Source of the DNA: an uncultured Prevotella sp. | GTDB lineage: Bacteria > Bacteroidota > Bacteroidia > Bacteroidales > Bacteroidaceae | Direction of reading: 5' to 3' | NCBI GenBank assembly: GCA_900546345.1 | Contig: URCI01000005.1 | Span: 1-64,000, forward strand | Length of the DNA stretch: 64,000 nucleotides | In this document: piece by piece, positions 1-8,721 of the stretch | Numbering within the stretch: the stretch's first letter is position 1 | How the letters are laid out: every line of letters starts with the position of its first letter | Program-made: the position numbers and the translations under genes | The notes under the pieces: generated by a model | Databases searched by the model: none | What the model saw: the letters and a program-made list of their open reading frames with translations, nothing else | Told to the model about the DNA's origin: nothing

Positions 1-305
<305 letters not shown>

Positions 306-390
306 TCCGGGCGATGCTTTCAGATGTATGAGTAGAAGTTTTGAGAGCTTCTGACAGTTCATAGCTTGTGGCGATAAGTCAACCCCATTT

Positions 391-499
<109 letters not shown>

Positions 500-511
500 T
501 CTTTCAACAAG

Positions 512-549
512 AGCCCTTGAAGACAGCAATGTTTTCAAGGGCTTTTTTT
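512..549 (+). terminator. Rho-independent terminator of the rrn operon
   Basis: A perfect 10-bp stem (AGCCCTTGAA at 512-521 with TTCAAGGGCT at 534-543) is followed by a run of seven T. It lies just after the 5S gene. Confidence 0.9.
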
Positions 550-623
550 GAGCCCTTCCCTAGCCCTCCCCAAGGGGAGGGAAATGCTATACCGAACCGT
601 TTCCTTTGTTAGGGATTATGTTT

Positions 624-695
624 TCTATAGTCTCTATAGCTTCTATAGTCTCTATAGCTTCTATAGTTTCTATAGCCTCTATAGCTTCTATTATT
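624..695. repeat. 9-bp tandem repeat, eight units
   Basis: Eight consecutive 9-bp units of the form YTCTATAGY (for example TTCTATAGT, CTCTATAGC) run without interruption. Every unit but the last contains the palindrome CTATAG. No reading frame or gene covers it. The gap 550-746 holds this repeat and the terminator of the next gene and nothing else that I can see. Confidence 0.9.
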
Positions 696-719
696 TTTTA
701 TGAGGTTAATAAACAAATA

Positions 720-742
720 AAGCACGGCTTTTTGCCGTGCTT
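720..742 (-). terminator. Terminator of the glucosaminidase gene
   Basis: A 9-bp perfect stem, AAGCACGGC (720-728) with GCCGTGCTT (734-742), begins four bases beyond the stop codon of the minus-strand gene at 747. On that strand it is followed by a T-rich stretch. Confidence 0.8.
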
Positions 743-746
743 ATTA

Positions 747-1271
747 TTAGATGTCGAGTTTGTCTGCTATCTTTCTTACCTTTGATGTGTAGTTGCGATC
801 TTCTGCGTATCCTATGCGTTTTAAGAATGCGTAGTAGTCACCACCATTGTATTTATATTGTACGTCGTCGAGGTAGGCCTTTACGGACTCTTCCCAGTTG
901 TTGAAAGTATAGTAGCTGCCATCACTGGGATGACGAAGGCCAAAGAGGTTGTGGCTTTCCATACAGAGTGTACTGGAGAAATAGCCTGTCTCTAATAAGG
1001 CTTGCGCTAAAACTATCTTCTTTTCCTTCACGTTGTATTTCTCTAATACCGATAATAAATTATCGATGTTGAGCTCTGCAAAGCCATGAAAGTCTTCATC
1101 TGTCATGCTGGATGGCAGATACATCTCTGTTAATGTGTCTGATTTCTGATCGTTTTTAGCTAAGCCCGGCATAGCGTCGGGCATGATCGGACTTTGCGAC
1201 CATGCCATGCTGACCGTGGTACTGAGTATTGCTGTGAATAGTAGTCTTTTTATGATCTTTTTTTCTTCCAT
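747..1271 (-). CDS. Exported glucosaminidase-domain protein (GH73-like peptidoglycan hydrolase)
   Basis: The 174-aa protein starts with a basic N-terminus and a hydrophobic signal peptide (about residues 9-25, ending near AWSQ), so it should act in the periplasm. Residues about 70-170 match the glucosaminidase fold of Bax/FlgJ/LytG-type enzymes: the motif ALLETGYFSS carries the expected catalytic Glu (E94), and SHNLFGLR and the Tyr-rich segment after it are typical of the family. These enzymes cut N-acetylglucosamine linkages in peptidoglycan. At 174 aa it is a single-domain form without LysM or SH3 repeats. It stands alone, with its own terminator. The family call is firm; the exact bond cut is an inference. 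Confidence 0.85.
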   Translation of the reverse strand: MEEKKIIKRLLFTAILSTTVSMAWSQSPIMPDAMPGLAKNDQKSDTLTEMYLPSSMTDEDFHGFAELNIDNLLSVLEKYNVKEKKIVLAQALLETGYFSSTLCMESHNLFGLRHPSDGSYYTFNNWEESVKAYLDDVQYKYNGGDYYAFLKRIGYAEDRNYTSKVRKIADKLDI

Positions 1272-1353
1272 ATATAGTGTAACGATAGTGTCTTTTTATT
1301 ATTGTTTTGTCGTTTTTCTTTTAACGCTCTTTTATCATCTCAAGTTTTTTGAT

Positions 1354-1361
1354 TAATTTTG
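1354..1361 (+). promoter_or_regulatory. Candidate promoter -7 element (TAATTTTG)
   Basis: The sequence matches the Bacteroidetes -7 consensus TAnnTTTG and lies about 40 bases before the start codon at 1403. I see no clear TTTG -33 box at the right distance, so the call is tentative. Confidence 0.4.
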
Positions 1362-1402
1362 TATCATGATAGTTAAAGGGTCAATTATTATTTTTAAGAT
1401 AG

Positions 1403-1678
1403 ATGGTTTTGAATAATGAGAATATCACCGTGGGGCTCGACCATGGATGCATCGAATCGGCATACAGCTTCTTTCATCAGAAGTGGCGTGTGTATCAGTA
1501 TTCGACTAATGAATATCAGAAGGATGATATAGAATACGCTATATCAAGTTATGTGGAGCAGATGAATCCTTTACTCTATGATTATCTTTCGAATGGGCGA
1601 AAGGATTATCTGCTCTCACATTCCTCATTTTCGCAGGATATACAGGATGCGATCCGACAATTGGAATTGCTTGTGTAG
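1403..1678 (+). CDS. Small protein of unknown function
   Basis: I do not recognise this 91-aa protein. It is acidic and aromatic-rich (Tyr, His, Trp), has no signal peptide or membrane segment, and looks mostly helical in its second half (SFSQDIQDAIRQLELLV). The frame is the longest one in a gap between minus-strand genes and is preceded by a plausible TAnnTTTG promoter, which supports expression. It stands alone and convergent to mgtC. I cannot assign a function. Confidence 0.6.
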   Translation: MVLNNENITVGLDHGCIESAYSFFHQKWRVYQYSTNEYQKDDIEYAISSYVEQMNPLLYDYLSNGRKDYLLSHSSFSQDIQDAIRQLELLV

Positions 1679-1761
1679 TTGCATAGAGAGTTTTATGCGT
1701 CTGCTTTCGTCGGGTGCAGATCCATTCGTGTATGGAGTCAAATATAGGGGATATGATAGAT

Positions 1762-2430
1762 TTATTCTATGTTCTGAATGCTAACTCCATTCATTTTTTC
1801 CATGAACTGCATGATACGTGTTTGGTATTCTTCACGTTTCACTTTTATTTCCATAGACACTTGATAGGATGTCCCGGCAGGTTGTGTGGTTTTCTGCATT
1901 TCGTAAGAGTCGATGTCAATTCCTGCCTTTCTCATGCTTAGCAACACATTTTGAATGGTCTCCTGTTTATCTGAATTGAATGTCAACAGAATGCTGCGGG
2001 TGGCGAATCGGCTCGAAACGAAATGGAGCGCCTCAAGTCCTACCAGGACCAAGACTGTCGTAGCTGCAGCAAGAATGAACATTCCTGCGCCACATGTCAG
2101 TCCAATGGCTGATGTGACCCATAGGCCTGCTGCTGTCGTCAATCCCTTTACGACATGCTTTTGAAAGATGATAATGCCGGCACCGATAAAGCCGATGCCT
2201 GGCACCACTTGCGAAGCGATACGTGACGGGTCGTAAGATAGCTTCTGTGTACTTTGGTTGATCATACTATCGAAGCCGTACATGGAAAGCACCATAAACA
2301 ATGCGCTTCCTAATGCAACAAGAAAGTGGGTACGGAAGCCAGCTTCTTTTGCTCTATATTCCCGCTCCAAGCCTATCAGTCCGCCAAGGGCAGCGGCCAC
2401 GGCCAATCGCAATATAAATTCTAGTGTCAT
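1762..2430 (-). CDS. MgtC/SapB family membrane protein
   Basis: The 222-aa protein has four or five hydrophobic segments in its first 140 residues and the family signatures GGLIGLEREYRAKEAG, FRTHFLVALGSALFM, PGIGFIGAGIII and GLTTAAGLWVTSAIGL. These are the MgtC N-terminal domain. A soluble tail of about 75 residues (ACT-like in known members) follows. MgtC proteins are inner-membrane factors linked to growth at low magnesium; their molecular activity is not settled. It lies 41 bases downstream of the large AlbA_2 gene on the same strand, so the two may be cotranscribed. Confidence 0.9.
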   Translation of the reverse strand: MTLEFILRLAVAAALGGLIGLEREYRAKEAGFRTHFLVALGSALFMVLSMYGFDSMINQSTQKLSYDPSRIASQVVPGIGFIGAGIIIFQKHVVKGLTTAAGLWVTSAIGLTCGAGMFILAAATTVLVLVGLEALHFVSSRFATRSILLTFNSDKQETIQNVLLSMRKAGIDIDSYEMQKTTQPAGTSYQVSMEIKVKREEYQTRIMQFMEKMNGVSIQNIE

Positions 2431-2471
2431 AGTTTTCTATTTATTACCAGATGTCTTTTATCTTGTTGATC

Positions 2472-5400
2472 TTAAATACTGCATTCGGGTAACATTGCGG
2501 CAATGCGTTTACCATTAACAGTTTTCAAAACAATGCCAAGCTCTTTTCTGGGTGGGTTGATTTGTACCCAATCTGGTATCTCCTTGCGCTGGATAACCTC
2601 TACATAATGAATGTCACTGAAGGATACGTCACAGATGGTTTCGCCGTAGTCCTGCATGCTGTTTTCTTTGATCTTTGAAATGTCGTCAAACCTCACTCTT
2701 TTGTTTCCTTTTCCATCAACAAATCCCATGATCAGCTCATCATCGTCATTGGCAATGCTGGCATAGATGAGTTCCTTGTCGGAATAGCGCTTAAAAGTTC
2801 GGTCACTGTCGCGGTGCAGAAGCTTCTCTACGCTGGCTTTTACTACTCTTCCATCTTTATACACCATGATCAGCCATGATTTCTCCTCGTCTTCATGGAT
2901 CGCCAACTCCAGTCGATAGTCATCTGTGCGATAGTCATCCTGTTGCAGCAACTTATACTCATCGTTATCGATGAAACAGATGTATGCGGTAGTTGGTAAG
3001 TAGTTGGTCTCATAGTCGTGAATGACATTGTTGCGGAAGCGGCTCGTCTGGATTTTGTCCTTAATCTCATTGGTAAAAGGAGCTGGTGCGAAGTCTGTGA
3101 CAGCATTAGCGTCTTGTTTGACGATGGTAAGTGTGTTGACAATGTCTGCGTGCTCTGCCTTTGTTTCCAATTGATGTTCGGCGGCCCATTTCTTACGTCC
3201 AATGAGAAAAGCAGCCAAATAGTCGCTGTTTACTCTTCTTGCCGATTTGCCCATTCGCTCATAGTAGTCGCCTTTGAGGGCTATGGGATCAGGGCTGGGC
3301 AAGATGGAAACAGCCAGGACATTGGCTTTGGTTCCTTCGTCCCAGTGTGTCTTGATATTATGGGCTGCCTCTTGACCCAGGTAGATGGCTACCTGATTAT
3401 GGATATAGTCCTCGTAGTGATCGAGATTTCCATTGAACTTTGGATGTTTGAGATCTTCCTCCACGCCGCTTTCTGTGCCTTGATCGTTGACTCCAAGATA
3501 GAGCGTACCGCCATCGGCATTGAGAAAAGCACAGATCTCTTGCAGAATCTTGTTGGTCTGCACGCTTAAGTTGGGTTGCATGGAGCTTTCGGGATAGACA
3601 ATGGATGTCTTGAACTCGGTGTGATAGTCTTCCCTTCCATAGTCTTTCTTGTCGCTTTGATTGCGTCTGAGCTTAAGGATAGAGCGAATCTTTTCGCGAA
3701 TCTCATCAGCTTGAGAGATCAGTCCGGCTTTCTTTACTGTGTTGTGTGACATGACGAGAGCGGCCAGCATCTGCAATGTGGGATTTTCGCGTTTGCAACT
3801 CATCTGATAGAGATCGTCATAGTGCTCATCATTGTCAAGCCATGAGACGATGATCATCTGCTGGAAGTCGTTGTAGAGATGTGAATCTTGCTCGAAGCCC
3901 AGACTGTCGGCATTGTTGAGGATAGCCATGCTTTCTTTTGAGAAGCTGTTGTTCAACGCAAAGTCATTGAGCAATTCCAGCAGGGAAAGTCGTTTGCAAT
4001 AGTATTGCTCTCTATCGGAATTGAGCATGCGGGCGATTACTCTGCAGATGGAGATGTAGTTATATGCCTTGATATAATCATCTTCGAAGCTGGCGTATGT
4101 CTCAAAGATGTACATCAGTTCCGTCAGGTGCTCAGCATCCATTGTAGAAGTGAATTCTTCTACTTGCTCTTGTTCCGAGTCATTGATATAGACTTCTCCA
4201 TGTGCAAGATTTACCATGAACTGGTGAAAGGCAGCACCGATACTGAAGATCATGTCGGGTACGTCTGCCCGGTAAGTGACGTTGATATAAGGTGGCCTTC
4301 CTTGTGTGGGCTTATACACTTCTACTACTTTACCCTTTGCCAAAACGCTGAGAGGTGTTCCTGGCTCTACCCCTACGGACAGAGACAGACCGTTGGTAGA
4401 AATGGCAGGAACGCGTCCTATTCCTGGTTGAGAATTGTTGAGAACGCATCTCAACCGACTATTGAAGTTAAGATGCTCGACGCGATATTCCTCCATAAAG
4501 TCCACACTGATCTCATTCATTACGAAGTGGTACTCCCCGTCTTCCATTCCGTCGACCATAGCGGGCAGGATGAGAGGATAGCCATTGTGATAGAAGTCAT
4601 CCAAAGTGAGTTTTTTCCCAGGGAAATAAGGTACGATGTCTTTTGCCGCATCAATATATCCATTGATTCCTTGCAGCTCTTCATCGATGATCTCACATTG
4701 GAAGAGGAGTTGGGTCTCGTCTTCCGTCTGTATTCTTCTCTTGAAGATGATAGAGACCTCTTCACCGGGCAACAATCTTCTTTTTTCTTTTTTCTTATTA
4801 CTATGCTTACCGACGAAGAGCGACTTATAGATGAAGTCCCATAATTGTTTGAAATGGGGGAGGGCGTTGGTCTTATTTCCTCTAAGATCAGCAGACGGTT
4901 TTTCACTGAGCCTGATCGTAAAGTCATGCCATAGATTGAGGCGGGTGGGCAATGGCGTGTACACATTCTTCATGTTTACGTCAGAGGCGGAGATAGAGAT
5001 CTTTCCTTCCTTTATCACCAATCGTGCATTGTCCGTGACGTATTCGACAGGTGCCAACGAAGAGTCTATAGTATCTGATACCTGATTGGCAATGATGTTG
5101 GCGGTGAGTGTTGCATCGTCGGTGTTGACGACATAAGCGGCTTGGTCACCGGAATCTGAGACTAGATTATAAAGTGATTCTTCCAAGAGGCTCTTGGGAT
5201 CCGCTACTCCCATCTTACTGCAGAGGCGGTAGAGAAGACTTCGGTTGAGCACCACATCGAAAAGATCACTGTCATCGTCCTCGGCCAAATTGAGTTGCAG
5301 TGCCAATGCCTGAATCATTGTCTCAATCGTGTGAAGGCTATTGAGACTGTCAGGGGTCTCGTAGTTGTTGCGAATATAATATTCCAATAAAGATATCCAT

Positions 5401-6392
5401 AACTTTCCGAAAGGTGGACGCTTGGATAGGGAAAGATCGTGTTTCCTGATGATGCTGATCATTCTTGGCATGCATTCTTGCATGATGCTATCGTCTTGTA
5501 GGAAGATACAAAGCATGGTGAAGAAGCACTCTCGGGGATGAAAGACATAGTTACAGCATTCTAGTTTGTTGAGCGCTTGTTCTATATATTCCTGTCCCAT
5601 ATTGTTTTTAACGAGGTCAAGCGCATTGATATAAAATGTCGTTTGCTCGATAAGGTCAGTGAATCGTTTTTCCAGGATACTTCTGGAGACGATATCACAT
5701 TCATTAAGCATGTTGGTTTGCTCCAGCGTGCGGAGCATGGAATCTTTGAAGTCCATGAGATCTTGCCTAAGCAGATCTTTGTCGTTGTAGGCGCTTGCCA
5801 TGTTGGCTATCCAATGATAGCAGACATTGTCAAACAGTTCGGGATTGGTGCTCCCCAACAGCAGTTCGCGAAGTGTGTCGTTGTTCCATTTCTTATTGCC
5901 CAGCAGCACTGACAGTTGCTGATCCTTTAGTGTGAAGTCATATTCCTTAGCCTGCAGATTCTCGACCGGAGTCACTTGCATGTATCTTCCTTTGATCTTT
6001 TCGACTTTGCAGATAATTCTTGGAGTGAGCGCAGGATTAGGAATGCAGCTCTTGTCAAGCCGTGTGGTAAAACCATGGGATTCCTGTAGAATGTAGAAGT
6101 TATCATGTGAGCGTTTGATACTGAACTCCACTCTGTCACCCTCTTGATAGAAGTTTCTGATTAAAGTCTCATAATCCTGTCTGATGTGAATACCGCCGTT
6201 GAAAGATTCTTCTACGATGCATGGAAGTGTATCGGGCACTGTGCTTCTTTTTTGATATAAGAGCATTGGCAAGCGGAACAACTTGCCGTCTTCACCATAA
6301 GATACAATAAACTGATGGGAATCGGGATCCGTCCTGACGACATTGACTGTGATTCTTTGACCTTCTTTTGTTTCGGGCAATTCTATATTCAT
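2472..6392 (-). CDS. Very large AlbA_2 (Schlafen-type) domain protein
   Basis: The chosen start at 6392 gives 1305 aa beginning MNIELPETKEG. An upstream in-frame ATG at 6497 would lie beyond the promoter-like TATATTTG at 6422-6429 and inside the terminator stem at 6477-6519, so I reject it. Residues about 915-1040 form an AlbA_2 domain (DYHTEFKTSIVYP, then ICAFLNADGGTLYLGVND), a putative nucleic-acid-binding fold shared with Schlafen proteins. The first 120 residues and a stretch near 600 look like OB-type beta domains, with long helical regions between. There is no signal peptide or membrane segment, so it is cytoplasmic. The function is unknown; a nucleic-acid-related or stress role is only an inference from the domain. 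mgtC follows closely. Confidence 0.8.
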   Translation of the reverse strand: MNIELPETKEGQRITVNVVRTDPDSHQFIVSYGEDGKLFRLPMLLYQKRSTVPDTLPCIVEESFNGGIHIRQDYETLIRNFYQEGDRVEFSIKRSHDNFYILQESHGFTTRLDKSCIPNPALTPRIICKVEKIKGRYMQVTPVENLQAKEYDFTLKDQQLSVLLGNKKWNNDTLRELLLGSTNPELFDNVCYHWIANMASAYNDKDLLRQDLMDFKDSMLRTLEQTNMLNECDIVSRSILEKRFTDLIEQTTFYINALDLVKNNMGQEYIEQALNKLECCNYVFHPRECFFTMLCIFLQDDSIMQECMPRMISIIRKHDLSLSKRPPFGKLWISLLEYYIRNNYETPDSLNSLHTIETMIQALALQLNLAEDDDSDLFDVVLNRSLLYRLCSKMGVADPKSLLEESLYNLVSDSGDQAAYVVNTDDATLTANIIANQVSDTIDSSLAPVEYVTDNARLVIKEGKISISASDVNMKNVYTPLPTRLNLWHDFTIRLSEKPSADLRGNKTNALPHFKQLWDFIYKSLFVGKHSNKKKEKRRLLPGEEVSIIFKRRIQTEDETQLLFQCEIIDEELQGINGYIDAAKDIVPYFPGKKLTLDDFYHNGYPLILPAMVDGMEDGEYHFVMNEISVDFMEEYRVEHLNFNSRLRCVLNNSQPGIGRVPAISTNGLSLSVGVEPGTPLSVLAKGKVVEVYKPTQGRPPYINVTYRADVPDMIFSIGAAFHQFMVNLAHGEVYINDSEQEQVEEFTSTMDAEHLTELMYIFETYASFEDDYIKAYNYISICRVIARMLNSDREQYYCKRLSLLELLNDFALNNSFSKESMAILNNADSLGFEQDSHLYNDFQQMIIVSWLDNDEHYDDLYQMSCKRENPTLQMLAALVMSHNTVKKAGLISQADEIREKIRSILKLRRNQSDKKDYGREDYHTEFKTSIVYPESSMQPNLSVQTNKILQEICAFLNADGGTLYLGVNDQGTESGVEEDLKHPKFNGNLDHYEDYIHNQVAIYLGQEAAHNIKTHWDEGTKANVLAVSILPSPDPIALKGDYYERMGKSARRVNSDYLAAFLIGRKKWAAEHQLETKAEHADIVNTLTIVKQDANAVTDFAPAPFTNEIKDKIQTSRFRNNVIHDYETNYLPTTAYICFIDNDEYKLLQQDDYRTDDYRLELAIHEDEEKSWLIMVYKDGRVVKASVEKLLHRDSDRTFKRYSDKELIYASIANDDDELIMGFVDGKGNKRVRFDDISKIKENSMQDYGETICDVSFSDIHYVEVIQRKEIPDWVQINPPRKELGIVLKTVNGKRIAAMLPECSI

Positions 6393-6421
6393 ATTTTTAG
6401 TGTATAAAATATTGGACTTTA

Positions 6422-6429
6422 CAAATATA
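6422..6429 (-). promoter_or_regulatory. Candidate promoter -7 element for the AlbA_2 gene
   Basis: Read on the minus strand the bases are TATATTTG, matching TAnnTTTG, about 30 bases before the ATG at 6392. This supports the shorter start. No convincing -33 box was found. Confidence 0.5.
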
Positions 6430-6476
6430 CTAAAAATATGTGATCTGACTTTCTGATTAAAGGTTTTTAGCATAAG

Positions 6477-6519
6477 AAAAGGTCTTATTGCTATCATACT
6501 ATGAGCAATAAGACCTTTT
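6477..6519 (-). terminator. Strong hairpin terminator after the Na/Pi cotransporter
   Basis: A perfect 16-bp inverted repeat (6477-6492 with 6504-6519, loop 11 bases) has four A at one end and four T at the other, so it could stop transcription on either strand. It lies downstream of the minus-strand gene ending at 6584. Confidence 0.8.
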
Positions 6520-6583
6520 GGTTAACTTATCCCATCTCGTATAGGGCTGTTAGCACAACGGTCACGAGAAGGATGAGCGTGGA

Positions 6584-8299
6584 TCAGGCGTCATTCTTCT
6601 TTTTGCCGGTACGTGCCTCTACGACATTGACGACATAGTCGCCGACGCGTTCGCATTCGTTGATGATGTCCATATACATCGTACCTACGGCGTAGGTGTA
6701 TTTATGATCATTGACGTCAATGGTGTTTCTGCTGCGGAGCTGGTTGCGATAGTTGTTGATCTCGTTCTCTATGTTGAAGGAGCGGTTGATGTCAATATCC
6801 GTCTTATGCTCCACGAGTGCATGTTCCATCTCTGCCATCGACTGGTCAGTGAGAGCAAACATCTGGTGGAGATGCTCGTACTGATCAGTGGTGAACTCCT
6901 CTTTCTCGGTGTATTTACGATTGATGGTTCTTGCGATATGATAGCATGAGTCACCGATACTTTCAAGTTCAGAGATTTCGCGTAGCATGGCTCTTACCTT
7001 GTCTTTCGTCTCGTCACTCAGATGTGCGTCGCTGACTTGATCGAGATATTTTGCGATTTCTATCTCCATATTATCGGCGATGCTTTCATATTTCTCAATG
7101 CGGGAGAACAGTTTGACGAAGGCATTGGCATCTTTTGTTCCGAGCAGCTCTCTCACCATGCGTAGCATCCTTCTCATGCGCTCGGCAAAAGAGTGAATTT
7201 CCTTAGATGCTTCCAGCACGGAGAGCTCCGGAGTCTTCATGATACCTGCTTGTATAAAGCGCAGGCGGAAATCTTCTTCGTCCTTGTTCTTTTTGGGCTT
7301 GATGATCCAGCATACCACTTTCTCGATCTGTGGGATGAAGCCGATGAGCAAGGCGGTATTGGTCACATTGAAGCAAGTGTGGAAGGCTGCAAGCACAATG
7401 GGCAGGATGAGTGCTTTCTGAGCGGGTGTGAAGCCAATGCCGGAAGGATTGTAGCCGACGAGGGCACATACAGCGTTGACGAAAGGATAGAACAGGCACA
7501 ACACCCACATAACGCCAAAGACATTAAACACCAGGTGTGCCATAGCAGCCCGACGCGCTTGTGTGTTGGCGCCCAAGGCGGCGAGATTGGCAGTTGCCGT
7601 CGTACCGATGTTCTCGCCTAAGACCAAGGCAATGCCAAAATAAATAGGCAGCACGCCAGAGGAACAAAGCAGGATGGTGATGGCCATCACGGCTGCAGAG
7701 CTCTGTACGATGCAGGTAATCAATGTTCCGATTAGCACAAACACAATGATATTTGCGTGACTATGCACATCAAAGGATGAGAAGAACTGGATGGCATCAG
7801 GGTTGTGCTCCAGGTCGAGCTCCTTGCCGGCATTGCTAAGTAAAACAAGTGCAAAGAAAAGAAAAGCAATACCGAAGAGGAAGTCACCGATGTATCGGCG
7901 TCGCTTGGAATAGATGAGCATGATGCCCAGGAAGAAAGCGGGGAAGACGACCATCGTCAGATCTACGTTGAATCCCAGTGACATGATCCATGCGGTCAGC
8001 GTTGTACCGATGTTGGCACCCATGATCACCGAGATTGCTTGTGCCAAGGTGAGCAGGCCTGCATTGACAAAACTGACGGTCATCACCGTGGTGGCGGAAG
8101 AGGATTGCACGGCGCAGGTGATGAAAACACCTGTGAGCATTCCAGTGAACCGGTTGGTGGTCATTGCGCCAAGGATATGACGCAGTTGCGAGCCTGCCAT
8201 TTTCTGCAGGGCTTCACTCATTACCTTCATGCCGTAGATCAGCAAGGCTAAGGAGCCTAATATCTTCATGAAGATAATCACATAGTCGCTTGTGTTCAT
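6584..8299 (-). CDS. Na/Pi cotransporter family protein with PhoU-like tail
   Basis: The 571-aa protein has the two inverted Na_Pi_cotrans repeats, each with its QSS signature (VQSSSATTVMTVSFVNAG near residue 64 and VQSSAAVMAITILLCSSG near residue 200), within about eight membrane segments in residues 1-330. Residues 370-560 are soluble and helical, with the pattern of a PhoU domain. Members move phosphate with sodium, or act in phosphate export (YjbB). The substrate is inferred from the family. It is transcribed alone, with a TATCTTTG promoter element upstream and a strong terminator downstream. Confidence 0.9.
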   Translation of the reverse strand: MNTSDYVIIFMKILGSLALLIYGMKVMSEALQKMAGSQLRHILGAMTTNRFTGMLTGVFITCAVQSSSATTVMTVSFVNAGLLTLAQAISVIMGANIGTTLTAWIMSLGFNVDLTMVVFPAFFLGIMLIYSKRRRYIGDFLFGIAFLFFALVLLSNAGKELDLEHNPDAIQFFSSFDVHSHANIIVFVLIGTLITCIVQSSAAVMAITILLCSSGVLPIYFGIALVLGENIGTTATANLAALGANTQARRAAMAHLVFNVFGVMWVLCLFYPFVNAVCALVGYNPSGIGFTPAQKALILPIVLAAFHTCFNVTNTALLIGFIPQIEKVVCWIIKPKKNKDEEDFRLRFIQAGIMKTPELSVLEASKEIHSFAERMRRMLRMVRELLGTKDANAFVKLFSRIEKYESIADNMEIEIAKYLDQVSDAHLSDETKDKVRAMLREISELESIGDSCYHIARTINRKYTEKEEFTTDQYEHLHQMFALTDQSMAEMEHALVEHKTDIDINRSFNIENEINNYRNQLRSRNTIDVNDHKYTYAVGTMYMDIINECERVGDYVVNVVEARTGKKKNDA

Positions 8300-8331
8300 A
8301 AATATCTGTAATGTCTGTTACGAATCTGCTA

Positions 8332-8339
8332 CAAAGATA
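8332..8339 (-). promoter_or_regulatory. Candidate promoter -7 element for the Na/Pi cotransporter
   Basis: TATCTTTG on the minus strand, 33 bases before the start codon, matches TAnnTTTG exactly at its fixed positions. The -33 region is AT-rich without a clear TTTG. Confidence 0.55.
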
Positions 8340-8508
8340 TAAAAAAAATATGTTTTATCAGAGTCATGATCTTGTTTTTTTTCTTTCGATCGTTCGCTTT
8401 TTTCTGCATTCTGGTGGAGAAAACAGAAAATAGGAGAATAAGTGTGTTAATATATGATAATTAATGTAGAGAGTGAAGAAAAAAGATGGTAGTTTGATAA
8501 ATAAATAG

Positions 8509-8516
8509 TAATTTTG
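8509..8516 (+). promoter_or_regulatory. Candidate promoter -7 element for tRNA-Arg
   Basis: TAATTTTG lies 27 bases upstream of the mature tRNA 5' end, the right place for a short 5' leader. No -33 TTTG at the usual distance. The rest of the gap 8340-8508 is AT-rich and empty as far as I can see. Confidence 0.45.
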
Positions 8517-8542
8517 CATTTGCTTTGTTGAGAAGCGCAATT

Positions 8543-8617
8543 GGTTCAGTAGCTCAGTTGGATTAGAGCAGCAGCCTTCTAAGCTGCGGGTCCCGGGTTC
8601 GAACCCCGGCTGAATCA
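8543..8617 (+). tRNA. tRNA-Arg (anticodon UCU)
   Basis: The cloverleaf closes well. The acceptor GGTTCAG pairs with CTGAATC with one G-U pair. The D arm is GCTC...GAGC, the anticodon arm is GCAGC-CTTCTAA-GCTGC with anticodon TCT, and the T arm is CCGGG-TTCGAAC-CCCGG. The discriminator base is A. CCA is not encoded, as is usual in Bacteroidetes. A strong terminator follows directly. Confidence 0.97.
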
Positions 8618-8623
8618 CGAAAG

Positions 8624-8657
8624 AGCCAAGTAAGCAATCTGCTTACTTGGCTTTTTT
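8624..8657 (+). terminator. Rho-independent terminator of tRNA-Arg
   Basis: A perfect 12-bp stem (8624-8635 with 8641-8652), a 5-base loop and a run of six T follow the tRNA gene. It also separates it from the convergent galacturonate operon. Confidence 0.92.
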
Positions 8658-8721
8658 GGTGTTATCCTCGTTCTATTTACCTTGTATCAATGTTATCCAG
8701 CTGACAATGTAGTTATCTGAG

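Noticed and set aside
6393..6497. N-terminal extension of the AlbA_2 protein
   Set aside because: It would include the promoter element at 6422-6429 and the terminator hairpin at 6477-6519.
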